This document shows, piece after piece, positions 6,874 through 14,710 of a DNA stretch of 64,000 nucleotides. Source of the DNA: Salinisphaera orenii subsp. halophila YIM 95161 (lineage in GTDB: Bacteria > Pseudomonadota > Gammaproteobacteria > Nevskiales > Salinisphaeraceae); the NCBI RefSeq assembly GCF_003732545.1, contig NZ_AYKF01000077.1, forward strand, positions 62,001 through 126,000, given 5' to 3'. Both the position numbers and the translations under genes were made by a program. The stretch's first letter is position 1, and every line of letters starts with the position of its first letter. The notes under the pieces are model-generated. The model had not been told where the DNA came from. It searched no databases and was given only the letters and a program-made list of their open reading frames with translations.

Positions 6874-8721
6874 ATGAAATCTGCTCCCATACAAGAACAT
6901 ACGAGTCCGCTGAACGCGCAGCAGGCGCAGCAGCTCACGGAACTGATCGGCACGCTCACGCCGATGCAGGTGACGTGGATCAGCGGTTACCTCGCCGGCA
7001 TCAACGCGCACAGCGCCACCGGCGAGGTTGCGCCGCCGGCGCAGAGTGCGGCCGCCCCCGCCGCGCAGGCCGAGGCCAGCGAGCCGCTCACGATCCTGTA
7101 CGGCTCGCAGACCGGCAACGCCGAGGATGTGGCGGAGCAGCTGCGCGAGCGCGCCGAGGCGGCGGGGCTGAACGCCACCGTCCACGACATGCTCGACTAC
7201 AAGCCCAAGGATCTGAAAAAGGAGCAGAACCTGATCGTGTGCGTGTCCACGCACGGCGAGGGCGATCCGCCGGACAACGCCGAGGAACTGCACGAGTTCC
7301 TGTTCGGCAAGAAGGCGCCGAAACTCGACGGGCTGCGGTTTTCCGTGCTCGCCTTCGGCGATACCAGCTACGACAATTTCTGCCAGACGGGCAAGGACTT
7401 CGACGCGCAGCTGGAAAAGCTCGGCGGCAAGCGCATGGCCGAGCGTGTGGATCTGGACGTTGATTTCGACGACGCCGCCGAAGCCTGGATCGACGATATC
7501 GTCAAGACCTTCGGTGACGCGCTTGGCGGCACCGGCGGCGGCGAGCAGCCGCATCCGACCGTGACCGCCATGCCCGGCGCCGAGGCCGCGCCGAGTGCCG
7601 CGAACTATTCGCGCAAGAACCCGTATCCGGCGGAGGTACTGGAGAACATCGTTCTCAACGGCCGCGGTTCGGACAAGGAAGTCCACCACATCGAGCTGGA
7701 TACCGAGGATTCCGGGCTGGTCTGGGAGCCGGGCGATTCGCTGGGCATCATTCCGGAGAACGATCCGGCCGTGGTCGAGGAGCTCATTGCCGCCCTGAAT
7801 CTGTCACCGGAAGAGACGGTGACCGGTGTCGACGGCGAGGTCAGTCTCGAACATGCGCTCACGCATCAGTACGAGATCACGACGCTGACCCGTCCGTTCA
7901 TCGAGAAATACGCCGAGCAGGCGCGCAGCGAAGCGCTGGACGCCCTGCTGGCCGAGGATAAGCGCGACGCGCTCGCCGAATACATGGACGGCCGATTCAT
8001 CGTCGATCTGGTCGAGGACTATCCGATCGAGGGCCTGGCCGGCGCCGATTTCGTGCGTCTGCTGCGCAAGCTGCCGCCGCGGCTGTACTCGATCGCCTCC
8101 AGCCACGCCGCCAATCCGGACGAGCTGCATCTGACGGTGGCCGCGGTGCGCTACGAGGCACACGGCCGCCCGCGCAGCGGCGTGGCCTCAATTCAGCTCG
8201 CCGATCGGAGCGAGGACGTCAAGCTGCCGGTCTATATCGACAGCAACAAGAACTTCAAGCTGCCCGCCGACGACGCCGCCCCCATCATCATGATCGGACC
8301 CGGGACCGGCGTGGCGCCGTTCCGTGCGTTTCTCGAGGAGCGTGAGGAGCGCGGGGCGAGCGGCGACAACTGGCTGTTCTTCGGTTCCCAGCACTTTCTC
8401 GCCGATTTCTACTACCAGATCGACTGGTTGCGCTGGCGCAAGGACGGCCTGCTCACGCGCATGGACGTGGCCTTCTCGCGCGACCAGGAAGAGAAGATCT
8501 ATGTCCAGGACAAGATTCGTGCCGCCGGCAAGGACGTGTTCGACTGGATCGAGCGCGGCGCGACGATTTATGTCTGCGGCGATGCCAATGCCATGGCCCA
8601 CGACGTGCACGAGGCGCTGCTCGATCTGATCGGCGAACACGCCAAACTCGACGCCGAGGGCGCCGCCGGCTTTCTCAAGAATCTGCAGAAGGAAAAGCGC
8701 TATCAGCGCGACGTCTATTGA
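6874..8721 (+). CDS. cysJ: sulfite reductase [NADPH] flavoprotein, alpha component
   Basis: Transfers electrons from NADPH through FAD and FMN to CysI for the six-electron reduction of sulfite to sulfide in assimilatory sulfur metabolism. The 615-aa protein has an N-terminal helical segment (LTPMQVTWISGYLAG), a flavodoxin domain beginning ILYGSQTGNAEDVAEQL, an FAD-binding domain with PRLYSIASS, and an NADPH-binding domain (IMIGPGTGVAPFRAFL, WLFFGSQHF, YVCGDANAMAHDV), ending YQRDVY as in E. coli CysJ. The ATG at 6874 matches the E. coli N-terminus; the frame is open 66 bases further upstream. cysI follows after 65 bases. Confidence 0.97.
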   Translation: MKSAPIQEHTSPLNAQQAQQLTELIGTLTPMQVTWISGYLAGINAHSATGEVAPPAQSAAAPAAQAEASEPLTILYGSQTGNAEDVAEQLRERAEAAGLNATVHDMLDYKPKDLKKEQNLIVCVSTHGEGDPPDNAEELHEFLFGKKAPKLDGLRFSVLAFGDTSYDNFCQTGKDFDAQLEKLGGKRMAERVDLDVDFDDAAEAWIDDIVKTFGDALGGTGGGEQPHPTVTAMPGAEAAPSAANYSRKNPYPAEVLENIVLNGRGSDKEVHHIELDTEDSGLVWEPGDSLGIIPENDPAVVEELIAALNLSPEETVTGVDGEVSLEHALTHQYEITTLTRPFIEKYAEQARSEALDALLAEDKRDALAEYMDGRFIVDLVEDYPIEGLAGADFVRLLRKLPPRLYSIASSHAANPDELHLTVAAVRYEAHGRPRSGVASIQLADRSEDVKLPVYIDSNKNFKLPADDAAPIIMIGPGTGVAPFRAFLEEREERGASGDNWLFFGSQHFLADFYYQIDWLRWRKDGLLTRMDVAFSRDQEEKIYVQDKIRAAGKDVFDWIERGATIYVCGDANAMAHDVHEALLDLIGEHAKLDAEGAAGFLKNLQKEKRYQRDVY

Positions 8722-8786
8722 TCCGCGGCCCGACGGCGCCAGTGTCATAGAAGTGTTCGCGTAAAGCACCAAGTCGAGTGATTGCC

Positions 8787-10544
8787 ATGAGTGACGACAA
8801 GCAACTTTCCCCGGTCGAGCACATCAAGCTCGAAAGCAACTATCTGCGCGGCAGCATCGCCGAAAGCCTGGCCGACGATCTCACCGGCGCGATCGCCGAT
8901 GACGATACCCAGCTGACCAAGTTCCACGGCTTCTACCAGCAGGACGACCGCGATCTGCGTTCCGAGCGCAAGACCGCCAAGCTGGAGTCGCACTATCAAT
9001 TCATGGTGCGCATGCGTCTGCCCGCCGGCGTGCTCACGCCCGAGCAGTGGTTGGCCGTGGACGACATTGCCCGTCGCTACGCCAACAACACGCTACGCGT
9101 GACGACCCGGCAGACGTTCCAGTTTCACGGCATATTCAAGCAACGCCTCAAACCCCTTATCCAGGCGCTTGATGCCGTCGATCTGGATACGCGCGGCGGC
9201 TGCGGCGACGACAACCGCAACGTCGTCGCCAATACCAACCCCCAGCGCTCGGCGCTGCACGCGGCGGTTCACGACTGGTCGGACAGAATCAGCCGCCATC
9301 TGTTGTGGAAGTCCCGGGCCTACGACGAGCTGTGGCTGGACGCACCGGTGTCGAGCGAGCCCGACCACGAACCCCTCTATGGCAAGTCCTATCTGCCGCG
9401 CAAGTTCAAGGTCGCGATCGCGATTCCGCCGGAAAACGATGTCGATCTATTCGCCAACGACATCGGCCTGATCGCGATTACCGGCGACGACGGCGAACTG
9501 GCCGGTTTCAATGTGGCGATCGGTGGCGGCATGGGCATGACCCATGGCGAGCTGGATACCTATCCCCGGCTGGCGACCGTAATCGGATTTGCGCCTTTAG
9601 ACCAGACGCTGGCCGTCGTCGAGACCCTGGTGGCCATCCAGCGCGACCATGGCGATCGCGAGAATCGCAAGCACGCCCGCTTCAAGTACACCATCGACGA
9701 CCACGGCGTCGACTGGATCCACGACCAGCTCGACGAGCGTGCCGATCTGCGGCTCGATAAAGCCCGCGACTACCACTTCGATCGCAATGGCGATCCGCTC
9801 GGCTGGGTCGAGGGCGACAATGGCAAATGGCATCTGACACTGTTCATCGAGAACGGTCGTATCGCCGATTTCGATGACAACGGCACGGCCCACTACGGTC
9901 AGTATCAAGGGCCGGCCGGCTACAAGCTGATGACCGGCCTGCGCGAGCTGGCCAAGATCCACACCGGCCAGATGCGCCTGACGTGCAATCACAACGTGAT
10001 CATTGCCGACGTCGCCGAGGCCGACAAATCCGCGATCGAGGAGCTCGTCGCGCACTACGGGCTTGACGACGGCAGCAAGAACTCGACGCTGCGCTATTCG
10101 GCCATGGCCTGCGTGGCTTTTCCGACTTGCGGTCTGGCGATGGCCGAATCCGAGCGCTATCTGCCGAGCCTGATCAGCAAGCTCGACGACGTCATGAGCG
10201 ACGCGGGACTGAGCGGCGATGCCATCGTGGTGCGCATGACCGGCTGCCCCAACGGCTGCGCGCGGCCCTTCCTCGGCGAGATCGGCTTCGTCGGCAAGGC
10301 GCCGGGCAAGTACAACCTGTATCTGGGCGCGGCCCACGACGGGTCCCGCCTGAACAAGCTCTATCGCGAGAACATCGGCGAGGACGAGATCCTGGCGGAA
10401 CTGACGCCGATCATCGAGCGCTACGCGGAAGAGCGCGACGACGGTGAGTCCTTCGGCGATTTCGTCGTTCGTACGGGTATCATTGCCGAAACCACCGAAG
10501 GGCGCTTCTTCCATGACAACGTCGGCTCTCCCGAACCGGCCTAG
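8787..10544 (+). CDS. cysI: sulfite reductase [NADPH] hemoprotein, beta component
   Basis: Siroheme and 4Fe-4S subunit that reduces sulfite to sulfide. The 585-aa protein contains the four cluster/siroheme-bridging cysteines: CVAFPTC (Cys442 and Cys448) and GCPNGC (Cys487 and Cys491), close to the E. coli positions. Siroheme/sulfite contacts TRQTFQFHGI and GCGDDNRNVVANTNP are present. ATG 8787 (MSDDKQ) is preferred to GTG 8778. Unlike the enterobacterial cysJIH order, no cysH follows; a DUF2059 gene overlaps its last 32 bases. Confidence 0.97.
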   Translation: MSDDKQLSPVEHIKLESNYLRGSIAESLADDLTGAIADDDTQLTKFHGFYQQDDRDLRSERKTAKLESHYQFMVRMRLPAGVLTPEQWLAVDDIARRYANNTLRVTTRQTFQFHGIFKQRLKPLIQALDAVDLDTRGGCGDDNRNVVANTNPQRSALHAAVHDWSDRISRHLLWKSRAYDELWLDAPVSSEPDHEPLYGKSYLPRKFKVAIAIPPENDVDLFANDIGLIAITGDDGELAGFNVAIGGGMGMTHGELDTYPRLATVIGFAPLDQTLAVVETLVAIQRDHGDRENRKHARFKYTIDDHGVDWIHDQLDERADLRLDKARDYHFDRNGDPLGWVEGDNGKWHLTLFIENGRIADFDDNGTAHYGQYQGPAGYKLMTGLRELAKIHTGQMRLTCNHNVIIADVAEADKSAIEELVAHYGLDDGSKNSTLRYSAMACVAFPTCGLAMAESERYLPSLISKLDDVMSDAGLSGDAIVVRMTGCPNGCARPFLGEIGFVGKAPGKYNLYLGAAHDGSRLNKLYRENIGEDEILAELTPIIERYAEERDDGESFGDFVVRTGIIAETTEGRFFHDNVGSPEPA

Positions 10545-11079
10545 CCGCCGGCCGCTGTTCGCCGTCGCGCGGCCGCTGCTGGTCGCGCTGGCGCTGTGCG
10601 TTGGCGGGTTCGCGACGGCACAGGAGCGGCCCGCCTCGGGGGCCGCTTCGCCGGACGCGTCCCGCGAGGCGCTCATCCGTGAGCTGATCGAGCTCACCGA
10701 CGCCGAGCAGCTGGAAGGCGTGTTCTCGCGCCAGTTCATCGATCGCGTCGCCAACGCCGTCGCGCTGGTGCAGCCGCAGCTGGACCCGCGGACCATGCGG
10801 GTGATCCGGGAGGAGTCGGCCGCGGTCGTGCGCGATCGCATCGAATCCGGCGACGCCCTGTATTCCGTGCTTTACCCGGTCTATTCCAGGCACTTCAACA
10901 TCGTCGAACTGTCGCGGCTGGTGGAGTTCTACCAGTCGCCGCTCGGCCAGAAGCTGGTACGGGTGTCGCCGCAGCTGCTGACCGAGTCGCTCTCGCTGGG
11001 GCGCGAATGGGGCCTGTCGCTCGTGCCCGAGATCATCGATCGGGTGCAGTCGCGCCTGGACGAGACCGGAAGCGACTGA
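10513..11079 (+). CDS. exported DUF2059 family protein
   Basis: A 188-aa protein with a basic N-region (NRPSRRP) and a hydrophobic signal segment ending near GGFATAQE, so probably periplasmic. The mature part matches DUF2059 proteins: LIRELIELTDAEQLEGVFSRQFI, then VLYPVYSRHFNIVELSRLVEFYQSPLGQKLV. Family members have no settled biochemical function. The ATG at 10513 lies inside cysI and the reading frames overlap by 32 bases, so expression is likely coupled to cysI. Whether it has any role in sulfur assimilation is unknown. Confidence 0.85.
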   Translation: MTTSALPNRPSRRPLFAVARPLLVALALCVGGFATAQERPASGAASPDASREALIRELIELTDAEQLEGVFSRQFIDRVANAVALVQPQLDPRTMRVIREESAAVVRDRIESGDALYSVLYPVYSRHFNIVELSRLVEFYQSPLGQKLVRVSPQLLTESLSLGREWGLSLVPEIIDRVQSRLDETGSD

Positions 11080-11196
11080 TACCTCGCGTTAACGGGTGGC
11101 CCGGCAGCCCGCGGCGCCGGCCCCGGTGGCCGACGAGCGTGGGCGGTCGCTGCCTGCGCCGCTGGGTCGCGGGACCGGGCGTTGTCGATACGATGG

Positions 11197-11224
11197 CAGC
11201 CGTCAGCCGTCAGCCGTCAGCCGG
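11197..11224. repeat. four tandem heptamers (CAGCCGT) at the 3' end of the DesT-like gene
   Basis: Three identical copies of CAGCCGT followed by a fourth ending in G. On the minus strand the unit contains an in-frame TGA that supplies the DesT-like stop codon (11210-11212). Because the stop is in the first copies read, changes in copy number would leave the protein almost unchanged. Confidence 0.7.
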
Positions 11225-11905
11225 GGACCGATCGGTCTCATCGCGGTCCTCGGGCCGGCTCTCCCATTGCCCCACGCCCATGAAGATCAGCCGCAGCTGT
11301 TTCTCGGCGCGGAGCATGAGTGCGGTGTCCTCCGGGTGGTTCGCTGCTACCTCTAGGATGCGTTCGGACAGCGCGATCACGGTATTGACCACCAGATCCG
11401 AAAGCATGCGCAGATCGGTCTCGGCGATGTGCGAGAACTCGTCGAAACGCGCGAAGATCGCCGCGAGCGCATGGGTGAGCACCCGGATCTCGTCGTGGAT
11501 CGCCGCCCGCATCGGCGCGGTGCCGGAGAAGCGTTCCTTGACCACGAACTGGAACAGCAGGCGATTGTCGCGCACGTGATGGGCGAAGAGTTCGACCGAA
11601 TGGCGGGTCAGTCCCTTGAGCGGCAGCGCGCTGAGGTCCGCGTCCTGGAGTAGCCGCCGAAGCTCGCGGAACGTCTCTTCGACCAGGGTCAAGCCGAGCG
11701 CGTCCAGATCCTCGAAATGGCGATAGAAGGCGGTCGGCACGACGCCGGCCTGCCGCGCGATCCGGCGCAGCGATATCGCCGAGAAGTTGGCCTCGGTCGA
11801 GACCAGCTCGAGTGCGGCCTGCATCAGCGCCTTGCGCGCCTCACCGCGGCGGGGGGCGGTGCGACGCGCCGTGCCGGCTGACGGATTGTCGGCGGATCGG
11901 GTCAT
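11210..11905 (-). CDS. desT: TetR-family repressor, DesT/FabR-like (unsaturated fatty acid sensor)
   Basis: A 231-aa regulator. The DNA-binding domain (RGEARKALMQAALELVSTEANFSAISLRRIARQAGVVPTAFYRHFEDLDALGLTLVEE) closely resembles FabR/DesT, which sense the ratio of unsaturated to saturated acyl-CoA and control desaturase or fabAB genes. The remaining helices form the ligand domain. It is divergent from a ferredoxin reductase/desaturase pair, the same arrangement as desT-desC-desB of Pseudomonas aeruginosa. The start at 11905 (MTRSADNP) gives a compact N-terminus; a Met at 11926 is possible. The intergenic region has two operator-like palindromes. The stop lies in a heptamer repeat. Confidence 0.85.
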   Translation of the reverse strand: MTRSADNPSAGTARRTAPRRGEARKALMQAALELVSTEANFSAISLRRIARQAGVVPTAFYRHFEDLDALGLTLVEETFRELRRLLQDADLSALPLKGLTRHSVELFAHHVRDNRLLFQFVVKERFSGTAPMRAAIHDEIRVLTHALAAIFARFDEFSHIAETDLRMLSDLVVNTVIALSERILEVAANHPEDTALMLRAEKQLRLIFMGVGQWESRPEDRDETDRSPADG

Positions 11906-12023
11906 CGTGTCCGGTCGTGCGGCCATCGGTTCAACGCGGGACCAGCCGGCGACCATAGCCGTTGCGGGCGCTGTTGCAAACAGGCGCCGGCAGCGCGGGG
12001 CCGGCAACGGGGGCATGATTCTT

Positions 12024-12041
12024 TGTGAACAAGTGTTGACT
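12024..12041. promoter_or_regulatory. DesT/FabR-like operator, site 1
   Basis: The 18-base sequence TGTGAACAAGTGTTGACT has half-sites GTGAAC and GTTGACT separated by AAGT. From memory the P. aeruginosa DesT site has the same half-sites with a different 4-base centre. It overlaps the -35 hexamer of the desC-like promoter, which fits repression. Confidence 0.7.
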
Positions 12042-12064
12042 TAATGGTGCGCCGCACCTAAAGT
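12036..12064 (+). promoter_or_regulatory. promoter of the desC-desB operon
   Basis: TTGACT at 12036-12041 and TAAAGT at 12059-12064 are separated by exactly 17 bases, a good sigma-70 promoter 33 bases before the gene start. Operator site 1 covers the -35 and site 2 covers the end of the -10 and the start-point region. Confidence 0.65.
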
Positions 12065-12079
12065 GTACACCTGTTCACG
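12062..12079. promoter_or_regulatory. DesT/FabR-like operator, site 2
   Basis: AGTGTACACCTGTTCACG resembles the E. coli FabR palindrome (GTACA...TGTTC type) and shares half-site sequence with site 1, 38 bases upstream. It sits between the -10 hexamer and the ribosome-binding site. Confidence 0.65.
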
Positions 12080-12096
12080 TGCAGGAGGAAGCCGTC

Positions 12097-13158
12097 ATGA
12101 AACCCGTGGTGAAGAAACTGCTCGGCAGCCCCCTGGTCGGCGCGCTCACCAGCCCGCTCTCGGTGGACGACTATCTGGCCCTGATCGATCGTCGACTGTC
12201 GCTGCGCGAGCCGCGCGGCCGGGTCAGCGCCGTCGCACGCCAGACGCCCGACAGCGTCACCCTGACCATCGAGCCCAACGACAACTGGACGGGTCACCGG
12301 CCCGGCCAGCACTTGCTGCTGGGCGTGGATCTGGACGGCGTTCGCCACAGCCGTTGCTTTTCCATCGTAAGCGCCCCGGGCGATCCGCTGATCGAGGTCA
12401 CGGTCAAGCGTAACGGCGACGGTCGCGTGAGCAACTTTCTGGTCGATCATGCCGAGCGCGGCCAGCTGATCTATCTGAGCCCGGCCGAGGGCGATTTCTG
12501 TCCCGGCCCGTCGGTGCCCGAAAGCGCACTGCTGATCAGCGCCGGCAGCGGCATTACGCCGGTGATGGGGGTGTTGCGCGACTGGCTCGCGCGGGATCTC
12601 GTGCAGGATGTCGTATTTGTCCACTACGCGCGTTCGGCGACGGACATGATCTACGCCGCCGAACTGGCGGCGCTGGATGCGCGTCATCCGGGGCTGCGCG
12701 TGGAAACGGTCTACACCGCCGAGGGCGGTGGCCGCATCGACGCTGCCGCCCTGGACGCTCGGGTGCCCGACCTCGCCGAGCGCGAGACCTGGCTGTGCGG
12801 GCCGGCGGGCTTCATGGACGCGGCCGAGCCGCTCGTCCGGGCGCGCTCGAACCGGCCGCTGCACCGCGAGCAGTTCGCCGCCACCCGGCGCGAGGCCGCC
12901 CACGGCGAGGGCGCCGTACAGTTCGTCAAATCCGATATCGCCGCCTCCGGCGAGAACGGCTCGCTGCTCGAGGTCGCCGAGGGCGCGGGGCTGAAGCCCG
13001 CCTACGGCTGCCGCATGGGCATCTGCCACGCCTGCAAGTGCCGGGTGAGCGAGGGCACGGTGCGCGATCTGCGCACCAACCGTGTACGCGACGTGCGCGA
13101 TACCGACCTACAGCTTTGTATCCACGCCGCCGCCGGCGACGTGGCCGTTGAACTCTAG
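12097..13158 (+). CDS. desC: ferredoxin reductase with C-terminal 2Fe-2S domain (acyl desaturase electron donor, DesC-like)
   Basis: A 353-aa flavoprotein that probably passes electrons from NAD(P)H to the adjacent desaturase. An FAD-binding domain (HRPGQHLLLGV, SRCFSIVSAP) and NAD(P)-binding domain (LLISAGSGITPVMGVLRDWL, WLCGPAGFMDAAEPLVR) are followed by a plant-type ferredoxin domain with Cys305, Cys310 and Cys313 (GCRMGICHACKC) and the fourth cysteine in LQLCIHAA. The start at 12097 has an AGGAGGA ribosome-binding site (12083-12089). It is the first gene after the DesT-type operators and is followed by desB. Confidence 0.92.
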   Translation: MKPVVKKLLGSPLVGALTSPLSVDDYLALIDRRLSLREPRGRVSAVARQTPDSVTLTIEPNDNWTGHRPGQHLLLGVDLDGVRHSRCFSIVSAPGDPLIEVTVKRNGDGRVSNFLVDHAERGQLIYLSPAEGDFCPGPSVPESALLISAGSGITPVMGVLRDWLARDLVQDVVFVHYARSATDMIYAAELAALDARHPGLRVETVYTAEGGGRIDAAALDARVPDLAERETWLCGPAGFMDAAEPLVRARSNRPLHREQFAATRREAAHGEGAVQFVKSDIAASGENGSLLEVAEGAGLKPAYGCRMGICHACKCRVSEGTVRDLRTNRVRDVRDTDLQLCIHAAAGDVAVEL

Positions 13159-13225
13159 AACGCGCCTCACGCGCGCTCGAACCGCCATTCACGACAGGGC
13201 GCCAGCGCGTCCGGGAGTCAGAACC

Positions 13226-14344
13226 ATGGGTAAGCCGACACATCTGAGCGAAGCCGACATCGCCGAATTCGGGCGCGAGCTCGATGCCGTGCGCGACGAG
13301 GTCATGAACGATGTCGGTGAGCGCGATGCTCGCTATATTCACAACATTCTCGCCACCCAGCGCTATAGCGAAGTGGTCGGGCGGGCGATGCTGATGGCCG
13401 GGTTCCTGCCGCCGGCGTGGCTCAGCGGCGTGGGCCTGCTGTCGTTGTCCAAGATCCTCGAGAACATGGAGATCGGGCACAACGTCATGCACGGCCAGTG
13501 GGACTGGATGAACGATCCGGCCCTGGATTCGGGCACCTACGAGTGGGACAACACCTGCCCGTCGGACCAGTGGAAGCATTCGCACAACTACGTGCACCAC
13601 ACCTTCACCAATATCGTCGATCTCGACCGCGATCTGGGCTATTCGGTGCTGCGCATGAGCGAGGATCAGGCCTGGGAGCCGCGCTTTCTCGTGCAGCCGG
13701 GCATCGCCCTGACGCTGGCGGCCTTCTTCCAGTGGGGCGTGGCCCTGCACGATCTGGAATGGGAGCGCATCGGCAAGGACAAGAGCTGGAGCGAGGTCGG
13801 CACCCAGGCGCGTGGCATCTGGGGCAAGGTGCGCAATCAGCTGTTCAAGGATTACGTGGCCTTCCCGCTGCTCGCCGGACCGATGGCGCCCTTCGTGATC
13901 TCGGGCAACTTCGCGGCCAACTTCAACCGCAATATCTGGTCGTTTATGATCATCTTCTGCGGCCATTTCACCGACGAAGTGGAGATGTTCGACGTCGAGG
14001 AGACGCGCGACGAGGCCCGCGGCCAGTGGTATCTGCGCCAGCTGCTGGGCTCGTCCAACCTCGACGGCTCGGTGCCGTTTCATATTCTCAGCGGCCATCT
14101 GAGCTATCAGATCGAGCACCACCTGTTCCCCGACATGCCCTCGCATCGCTATCGCGAGATCGCACCGAGGGTGCAGGCGATCTGCGAGCGCTACGGGCTG
14201 AACTACAACACCGGCCCGCTCAGCAAGCAGTTCGGCGGCGTGGTTAAGCGCATCCTGCGCATGTCGTTGCCGCATCGGCGCAAAGGCAATACGCTTGCCG
14301 ATGAGTCATCCGTGGATGCGCCCGTCTATGCTGAAGCTGCTTGA
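13226..14344 (+). CDS. desB: acyl-CoA/fatty acid desaturase, DesB-like
   Basis: A 372-aa membrane di-iron desaturase that would introduce a double bond into saturated acyl chains, adjusting membrane fluidity. The three histidine boxes are complete: HNVMH (85-89), HSHNYVHH (His118-His125) and QIEHH (295-299). Hydrophobic stretches between the boxes fit the membrane-embedded fold. It lies 67 bases after its ferredoxin reductase and should share the DesT-controlled promoter. The start MGKPTHLSEAD at 13226 begins the family-like region; the frame is open further upstream inside desC and that extension is rejected. Confidence 0.93.
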   Translation: MGKPTHLSEADIAEFGRELDAVRDEVMNDVGERDARYIHNILATQRYSEVVGRAMLMAGFLPPAWLSGVGLLSLSKILENMEIGHNVMHGQWDWMNDPALDSGTYEWDNTCPSDQWKHSHNYVHHTFTNIVDLDRDLGYSVLRMSEDQAWEPRFLVQPGIALTLAAFFQWGVALHDLEWERIGKDKSWSEVGTQARGIWGKVRNQLFKDYVAFPLLAGPMAPFVISGNFAANFNRNIWSFMIIFCGHFTDEVEMFDVEETRDEARGQWYLRQLLGSSNLDGSVPFHILSGHLSYQIEHHLFPDMPSHRYREIAPRVQAICERYGLNYNTGPLSKQFGGVVKRILRMSLPHRRKGNTLADESSVDAPVYAEAA

Positions 14345-14639
14345 AACCGTCAAGGATTCGGCCGAGTCGACCTTCGATTCGGCCGCGTCGCGGGTCGAGA
14401 ACGTCCATCGCCTGATCGGCGATTATGTCGGCGGCCAGGCCGGCCGCCTGCGGGGCCGCTCCGCCGGTGGCGCCGCGGACCGCGCCGCGTCGGCGGATCC
14501 GGCGCGACCGACGATCTATGACGTCGTGCGGGGTGTGAACCGCGAACTCGGCGAGTTCGGTACCGATCTCTTCGAGATCATCGACGATGCCCGCGCGCGC
14601 CGGCGAGCCGAAAAGCGCGGCGATGACGAGAGCCGCTGA
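14328..14639 (+). CDS. small helical protein of unknown function downstream of the desaturase
   Basis: A 103-aa soluble-looking protein starting at ATG 14328, overlapping the last 17 bases of the desaturase gene. The N-terminal half (ETVKDSAESTFDSAASRVENVHRLIGDYV) is amphipathic helix, the middle is Gly/Ala/Arg-rich and low in complexity, and the C-terminal half (YDVVRGVNRELGEFGTDLFEIIDDARARRRAEKR) is again helical and ends strongly basic. It looks somewhat phasin-like but no family is recognised. The overlap implies coexpression with the desaturase. Coding status rests on frame and overlap only. Confidence 0.55.
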   Translation: MLKLLETVKDSAESTFDSAASRVENVHRLIGDYVGGQAGRLRGRSAGGAADRAASADPARPTIYDVVRGVNRELGEFGTDLFEIIDDARARRRAEKRGDDESR

Positions 14640-14710
14640 CTCGCCGTGCGCCCCCCGTGCGGGGTAGAATGCGGTCGCTGTCGGGCAGCGCAACCAGGGC
14701 GACGGGCGAC

